DNA from: Dethiosulfatibacter sp.
GTDB lineage: Bacteria; Bacillota; Clostridia; Tissierellales; Dethiosulfatibacteraceae
Assembly (NCBI GenBank): GCA_030591825.1
Contig: JAUVAG010000014.1
Location: forward strand, 1-10,458
Reading direction: 5' to 3'
Length of the DNA stretch: 10,458 bases
Below are positions 6,585-10,458 of the stretch, one piece after another. Position 1 is the stretch's first letter; the number at the start of each line of letters is the position of its first letter. The position numbers and the translations under genes are program-made. A model generated the notes under the pieces. It did not search any database and was not told the DNA's origin. It saw only the letters and a program-made list of their open reading frames with translations.

Positions 6585-6613
6585 ATTATATATCCAATTC
6601 ATAATTTAATCAA
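6585..6613 (-). promoter_or_regulatory. Sigma-A promoter of the regulator gene
   Basis: On the minus strand TTGATT (6613-6608) and TATAAT (6590-6585) are separated by 17 nt, a near-consensus vegetative promoter. Transcription should begin near 6578, about 90 nt before the regulator ATG. This contrasts with the -24/-12 promoters of the metabolic genes. Confidence 0.82.
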
Positions 6614-6623
6614 TCTTCTCTCA

Positions 6624-6660
6624 CTAAAAAAAGAGATTCAAATAGAATCTCTTTTTTTAG
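6624..6660 (-). terminator. Strong hairpin terminator after the CoA-transferase gene
   Basis: A perfect 16-bp inverted repeat (6624-6639 and 6645-6660) surrounds a 5-nt loop. The core is GAGATTC/GAATCTC with A-tract and T-tract flanks, so it could work in both directions. It ends the 10266-6710 operon about 50 nt after the CoA-transferase stop and isolates the regulator promoter that begins just beyond it. Confidence 0.92.
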
Positions 6661-6709
6661 TTAAATACATTATTCTAAATTCACAACTTCTTACAGCTCT
6701 AAATCCTTT

Positions 6710-8260
6710 TTACTCAATTGTCAATCCCATCTTTTCATCTCTAAAAATTCTTTCATCCATAAGTTTCAAATTCTCTGAAATTATTGGTTTGAAATCCATA
6801 TTTGCAAATATATCTTTTTCAAGATCAACACCAGGTGCAATTTCTGTTAAAACTAAACCTTCTTTTCCAAGTTCAAATACAGCTCTTTCTGTAATATATA
6901 GTACTGGCTGTTCTGTTTCTGCTGCATACTCTCCACTGAAGGTAATCTGTTCAACTGTATTTATGAATTTCTTGGCTCTTCCCTCCTTGTCTATTGAAAG
7001 TTTTCCATCATCAACGGACACCTTCAGTCCACCTGCTGTAAATGTACCCATATATACTGCTTTCTTAGCATTTTGAGAAATATTTATGAATCCACCACAT
7101 CCAGGTATCTTCGGTCCAAACTTACTTACATTTACATTACCCTTGGCATCCGTCTGCGCAAGTCCCAGAAATGTAACATCAAGACCACCACCATCATAGA
7201 AGTCGAACTGATATGGCTGATCAAGTATGCAGTCAGGATTTATTGCAGCTCCAAAGCTCATTCCACCAGCCGGCACTCCACCAACAGGTCCTGCTTCTAT
7301 AGTAAGTATCATTTCTTTTCCAATCCCTTCTTCTGCAGCAACCATTGATACGCCTTCAGGCATTCCTATTCCTAGGTTCGTTACTGCCTTTGGCACCAAT
7401 TCCATTGCAGCTCTTCTTGCTATTATCTTGCGTTCATTCAACTCAAGTGGTTTAATTGATTCAACAGGTACTCTTACTTCTCCACTATAGCTTGGATTAT
7501 ACTGCTCTCCAAATGTCTGCATGTGGTTTTCAGGTTTTGCAACAACTATTGCATCAACATAGATTCCAGGAATCTTCACAAGTCTTGCATCCAAGGATCC
7601 ACTTTCAACAACTTCTTCAACCTGAAGTATAACCTTTCCACCCGAATTCTTAGCTGCCTGACACATTGACAATACTTCAAGAGAGTTGCATTCCTTTTCA
7701 AAGGTTGCATTTCCTTTTTGATCTGCATATGTTGCCCTTACTATTGCACACTCTATTGGTTGAGCCTTGTAGAACAAATACTCCTTGTCGTCAATTTCAA
7801 TAACCTGTACAATATCTTTCTTTGTAACATCATTGATTTTTCCACCATCTAATCTTGGGTCTACAAATGTTTTTAGTCCAACATGTGTTAATGTTCCTGG
7901 TTTTCCAGCCGCTATATCCCTGAACATGTGGGAAATAACACCTTGAGGTAGATTATATGCCTGAATCTTGTTTTCAAGAGCAAGTTTACCAAGCTTTGGA
8001 GCAAGTCCCCAGTGGCCTCCTATAACTCTTGAAATCAAACCTTCATGTCCAAGATGGTTAAGACCCTTGTCTCTTCCATCTCCCTGTCCTGCTGCATAAA
8101 TCAATGTCAGGTCATTTGGCTTTCCTTCTGCAAGAAACTTTTTCTCTATTTCAATAGATATTTCCTCAGCATGCATATTTCCAACAAATCCACCCATACA
8201 AACATTTGATCCATTTCCAATAAGATCTACAGCTTGTGCTGCAGTCATAATTTTACTCAT
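6710..8260 (-). CDS. Acyl-CoA:carboxylate CoA-transferase (single-chain, acetate/3-oxoacid or propionate type)
   Basis: The enzyme moves CoA between an acyl-CoA donor and a carboxylate through a glutamyl-CoA intermediate. Its 516 residues are one chain in which the alpha-like half (about 1-270) is fused to the beta-like half (about 275-516). This is the YdiF/propionate CoA-transferase architecture, unlike two-subunit AtoDA. The catalytic Glu is most likely Glu322 in TIEAGPVGG. Other visible features are GGFVGNMHAEE (23-33), the glycine-rich NLGIGMPEGV (295-304) and FYDGGGLDVTFLG (354-366). Start ATG 8260 has AAAGGAG eight bases upstream. It is the last gene of the operon after the permease, which suggests it activates the imported acid using acetyl-CoA or butyryl-CoA. 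The exact substrate (3-hydroxybutyrate, crotonate, acetoacetate, lactate or propionate) cannot be read from the sequence. Confidence 0.93.
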   Translation of the reverse strand: MSKIMTAAQAVDLIGNGSNVCMGGFVGNMHAEEISIEIEKKFLAEGKPNDLTLIYAAGQGDGRDKGLNHLGHEGLISRVIGGHWGLAPKLGKLALENKIQAYNLPQGVISHMFRDIAAGKPGTLTHVGLKTFVDPRLDGGKINDVTKKDIVQVIEIDDKEYLFYKAQPIECAIVRATYADQKGNATFEKECNSLEVLSMCQAAKNSGGKVILQVEEVVESGSLDARLVKIPGIYVDAIVVAKPENHMQTFGEQYNPSYSGEVRVPVESIKPLELNERKIIARRAAMELVPKAVTNLGIGMPEGVSMVAAEEGIGKEMILTIEAGPVGGVPAGGMSFGAAINPDCILDQPYQFDFYDGGGLDVTFLGLAQTDAKGNVNVSKFGPKIPGCGGFINISQNAKKAVYMGTFTAGGLKVSVDDGKLSIDKEGRAKKFINTVEQITFSGEYAAETEQPVLYITERAVFELGKEGLVLTEIAPGVDLEKDIFANMDFKPIISENLKLMDERIFRDEKMGLTIE

Positions 8261-8299
8261 TTATAAAACTCCTTTCATTTTAATTTTCCAAACATAAGA

Positions 8300-8325
8300 A
8301 AAGCCGCCACTTTCACAACAGCTTT
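8300..8325 (-). terminator. Weak intercistronic hairpin, possible partial terminator
   Basis: In the 78-nt gap between the permease and CoA-transferase genes, AAAGCTGTTGT and GTGGCGGCTTT can pair as an 11-bp stem closed by a GAAA tetraloop, followed by TCTTA. About four pairs are G-U, so it is weaker than the terminator at 6624-6660. It could lower CoA-transferase transcription relative to the permease or stabilise the 3' end of the permease message. No new promoter is evident in the gap. Confidence 0.5.
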
Positions 8326-8338
8326 AATTTTTCTTATC

Positions 8339-9718
8339 TTATACTATTCCTGTTACAAGATAGAACACTATACAAACAAGTGTTGCTACAAGAGGAGTTA
8401 ATACTGTACAGAATCCAAGGTCCATATATGATTCCTTGTGATTAAGGTGACAAACTGAAAGCAATGTGATTACCGCACCATTGTGTGGAAGTGAATCAAG
8501 TCCACCAGCAGCCATAACCATTATTCTATGAATAGCTTCAGGGTTGATTCCCATACTCATAAATTCGTCTCCTAGAACTTCGAGTGCAATTCCAAGTCCA
8601 CCTGATGCAGAACCCGCAACACCTGCAAGTACTGTAGATGAAATAGCAACCTTCAATATTGCAGGCATTGCTATACCAATCAAACCAACTTTAAGTGTTG
8701 TAAATGCAGCTAAGGACTTGATAACTCCACCGTATCCAACTTCAGATGCAGTATTGAATACAGGTAATAAGGATCCAACAGCTCCATCAAAGACAACTTT
8801 ATTTTTCTGTGCAATATATTCTCTGAAAGTGAATAGGCAAAGAATTATAGCAATCGTTAAAGCTATTACAACCGACCATGTTCCGTTTACTCCACCGTAC
8901 TCTGCATATTTTTCTACAACAGCATCGGTTTTGAAATATATATTTGTAAGAATAAAATTAATTACAAATACCACTATAATTGGTGCAAATGATATTCCAG
9001 CTCCAGGTAACTTAGCCTTAACCGCATCTTCTGAAACATCAGTCATTGCAGTTTCAAATCCTTCATCAGGATGATCTCCGTAGCCTTCTCCAGCAGCCAT
9101 TGCTTTTTTAGCTCTAAAGTTTATCCATCCAGTACCCATGAAGAACATTACAAGTCCACCAATTATACCCAGTACCGTACCTGCATAGATATCTGTTCCG
9201 AAATATACAGTAGGCATAGTATTTATATACTGTGGTGATCCAGGTAGCGCAGTCATTGTAAATGTAAATGCACCAAGCGCTATACATGCTGGTAAAAATC
9301 TCTTAGGCATGTTCGCTTCTCTAAGAAGTGTAGCTCCTATTGGATACATTGCGAATACAACAACAAATAAGGAAACGCCTCCATAAGTCAACAATGAAGT
9401 AGCTATTACTATTGCATATACAGCCTTTTCTTTACCAATCTTATTTGAGATAAAATGTGCAATTGTTTGGGCAGCTCCAGATACTCCCATTAATTTACCA
9501 AATATAGCTCCTGTAAGAAATACAGGGAAATACTTTTGTAAATAACCCGCTGCAGCCGGCATGAACATTCCCGTCCATGCAAAGAGAGCAGGGAACTCTC
9601 CCGATAATACAGTTGCCAGCATCGCCAGCAATGGTGCAAGTACAAGAACTGTAACTCCTCTGTATGCAAAGTACATAAGCATTACCAAAGTAAGAATAAT
9701 TGAAATAACTCCTAACAT
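8339..9718 (-). CDS. GntP-family permease, probably for a short hydroxy acid
   Basis: This integral membrane symporter of 459 residues has about 11-13 hydrophobic segments. The two halves are joined by a polar stretch at about 201-238 that holds most of the acidic residues. The family resemblance is to GntP (gluconate:H+ symporter; Ion Transporter superfamily). It rests on the N-terminal pattern LAPLLAMLATVLSG, then PVFLTGAIFGKLMGVSGAAQTIA (65-87), TALPGSPQYIN (156-166), GSASGGLGIALE (369-380) and DSLPHNGAVITLL (408-420). GntP members include proposed 3-hydroxybutyrate permeases, and that fits the CoA-transferase and hbd nearby, but specificity is inferred. There is no cleavable signal peptide; the first membrane segment begins at once. 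Start ATG 9718 has AGGAGG with an 8-nt spacer. It does not look like the AtoE short-chain fatty acid transporter. Confidence 0.88.
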   Translation of the reverse strand: MLGVISIILTLVMLMYFAYRGVTVLVLAPLLAMLATVLSGEFPALFAWTGMFMPAAAGYLQKYFPVFLTGAIFGKLMGVSGAAQTIAHFISNKIGKEKAVYAIVIATSLLTYGGVSLFVVVFAMYPIGATLLREANMPKRFLPACIALGAFTFTMTALPGSPQYINTMPTVYFGTDIYAGTVLGIIGGLVMFFMGTGWINFRAKKAMAAGEGYGDHPDEGFETAMTDVSEDAVKAKLPGAGISFAPIIVVFVINFILTNIYFKTDAVVEKYAEYGGVNGTWSVVIALTIAIILCLFTFREYIAQKNKVVFDGAVGSLLPVFNTASEVGYGGVIKSLAAFTTLKVGLIGIAMPAILKVAISSTVLAGVAGSASGGLGIALEVLGDEFMSMGINPEAIHRIMVMAAGGLDSLPHNGAVITLLSVCHLNHKESYMDLGFCTVLTPLVATLVCIVFYLVTGIV

Positions 9719-9777
9719 AAATAAATCCTCCTAATAATTTTCAGATTTCTCTGAGTTTTTATATGAATGCCTAAGCA

Positions 9778-10266
9778 TTATATACTGAATCCTAAAAGAT
9801 CAAACATCATGTAAGCAAAAGCGAGAACCATTATGACAATAACCAGCATTCCATAAACTTTCATGAACATTCCACCGCTTTTGAACAACTTAATATTTCT
9901 GTCATTAATGCGTTTTTCACCTTCCCTGCCCATGGAAAAGACCTTAACTGTGCTGTACATAAGATTACCGACAAAATACATAGCTAGCGCCATTAAGATA
10001 TAGTACAAAATCCTGAAGTCTAATTCTGAAAATCCGTCTGCAGCTGCAGTAAGGGTGCTGCAACCAAGGAAGAATAAAATTCTGTACTCATTGACAAAAT
10101 CTCTGTAATCAAAATTGTACATGTCAACAGTTATAAGTGTCAGAAACACAAGGGGTAGATGAAAATACTTGTAGTCAGCAGGCATATACAACTGCTGAGC
10201 TATTGTTATGGCAAGAACAAAATAATATATGCTTTTTATTTTTTTAGCTTTTAACGCAATGTTCAT
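9778..10266 (-). CDS. Small integral membrane protein of unknown function
   Basis: The 162-residue protein has about five hydrophobic segments (near 11-28, 36-50, 62-76, 85-107 and 132-158). A basic, polar loop at about 112-130 (GREGEKRINDRNIKLFKSGG) lies before the last one. I do not recognise the family. The start is ATG 10266, with AGGAGG at 10274-10279 and a 7-nt spacer. A longer frame opens at 10293, but that ATG lies at or upstream of the predicted transcription start (about 10292) and its extra residues are encoded by the ribosome site, so I reject it. It is the first gene after the sigma-54 promoter and 59 nt ahead of the permease. A role as permease partner, membrane chaperone or sensor is possible but only by position. 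Confidence 0.85.
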   Translation of the reverse strand: MNIALKAKKIKSIYYFVLAITIAQQLYMPADYKYFHLPLVFLTLITVDMYNFDYRDFVNEYRILFFLGCSTLTAAADGFSELDFRILYYILMALAMYFVGNLMYSTVKVFSMGREGEKRINDRNIKLFKSGGMFMKVYGMLVIVIMVLAFAYMMFDLLGFSI

Positions 10267-10302
10267 GTAATCTCCTCCTGAAAACCTTTTCAACTTACAA
10301 TA

Positions 10303-10318
10303 AGCAATTATTGTGCCA
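10303..10318 (-). promoter_or_regulatory. Sigma-54 (-24/-12) promoter of the membrane protein-permease-CoA-transferase operon
   Basis: The minus strand reads CTGGCACAATAATTGCT, a full RpoN consensus match with GG (10317/10316) and GC (10305/10304) 10 nt apart. The predicted start is about 10292, giving a 26-nt leader. It shares 16 identical bases with the hbd promoter at 4120-4135, which argues for common ancestry or common selection. Confidence 0.92.
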
Positions 10319-10342
10319 GTTTTTACGCTTAAACTTACATGT

Positions 10343-10363
10343 GTTGATATTCTAACGTTTTTT
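10343..10363. promoter_or_regulatory. Promoter-proximal conserved element, permease operon copy
   Basis: This copy is identical over 21 bases to 4160-4180 (GTTGATATTCTAACG followed by six T). It lies at exactly the same 26-bp offset from the -24 element, again with AAACTTA (10331-10337) between. The bases around these blocks differ between the two loci, so the identity looks selected rather than a recent duplication of the whole region. Confidence 0.6.
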
Positions 10364-10391
10364 TGATATAATTATGCTGTTAATATATTTT

Positions 10392-10409
10392 TGTAAATAT
10401 TTTAGTACA
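10392..10409. promoter_or_regulatory. Weak upstream-site candidate for the permease operon
   Basis: The sequence TTTGTA-N10-TACAAA (10390-10411) contains the 18-mer TGTAAATATTTTAGTACA, which keeps the outer TGT/ACA of the palindrome family but not the inner conserved T8, C12 or A14. Its centre is about 108 bp upstream of the predicted start. The true enhancer may lie beyond the end of the window, since the other promoters have theirs at 160-245 bp and only 166 bp are visible here. The rest of 10364-10458 shows no gene. Confidence 0.25.
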
Positions 10410-10458
10410 AAGCAAGTGATTTTAGAATCCAATTTAAATCAGTTTTGTAATTCATTCC

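Overview
The window is AT-rich (roughly mid-30s % GC by eye). Its strong AGGAGG ribosome sites, clostridial codon choice (AGA/AGG Arg, ATA Ile) and gene content point to an anaerobic, butyrate-forming member of the Clostridia (Firmicutes); I cannot name the genus. Every gene I support lies on the minus strand, so transcription runs from high to low coordinates.

Layout in order of transcription. (1) 10458-6624: a sigma-54 (-24/-12) promoter at 10303-10318, a small unknown membrane protein (10266-9778), a GntP-family permease (9718-8339) and a two-domain acyl-CoA:carboxylate CoA-transferase (8260-6710), closed by a strong hairpin terminator (6624-6660). (2) 6613-4395: a sigma-A promoter followed by an 18-bp palindrome, then a 697-residue sigma-54 enhancer-binding regulator (CBS pair, two PAS domains, AAA+, Fis-type HTH). 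(3) 4363-3128: two copies of the same palindrome family, a second sigma-54 promoter, hbd (3-hydroxybutyryl-CoA dehydrogenase) and a terminator. (4) 3083-1: two more palindromes, a third and weaker sigma-54 promoter, a possible 55-residue small ORF in the leader, then bcd, etfB and etfA (butyryl-CoA dehydrogenase plus electron-transfer flavoprotein). etfA runs off the left edge of the window.

How it fits together (inference). The permease imports a short-chain acid, probably a hydroxy acid such as 3-hydroxybutyrate. The CoA-transferase activates it to the CoA ester, Hbd interconverts 3-hydroxybutyryl-CoA and acetoacetyl-CoA, and Bcd/EtfAB reduces crotonyl-CoA to butyryl-CoA. Crotonase and thiolase are needed for a complete route and are not in the window. 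The regulator in the middle is the obvious candidate activator for all three sigma-54 promoters.

The most notable observation is this small regulon written in DNA. Three sigma-54 promoters have exact GG-10-GC spacing. Five copies of an 18-bp dyad (TGT-N4-T-N3-C-N-A-N-ACA) sit where enhancer sites and an autoregulatory operator should be. A second, different element is shared at identical distance upstream of two of the promoters. Start codons of etfB and of the small membrane protein are best moved downstream from the longest ORF, and etfA starts with GTG.
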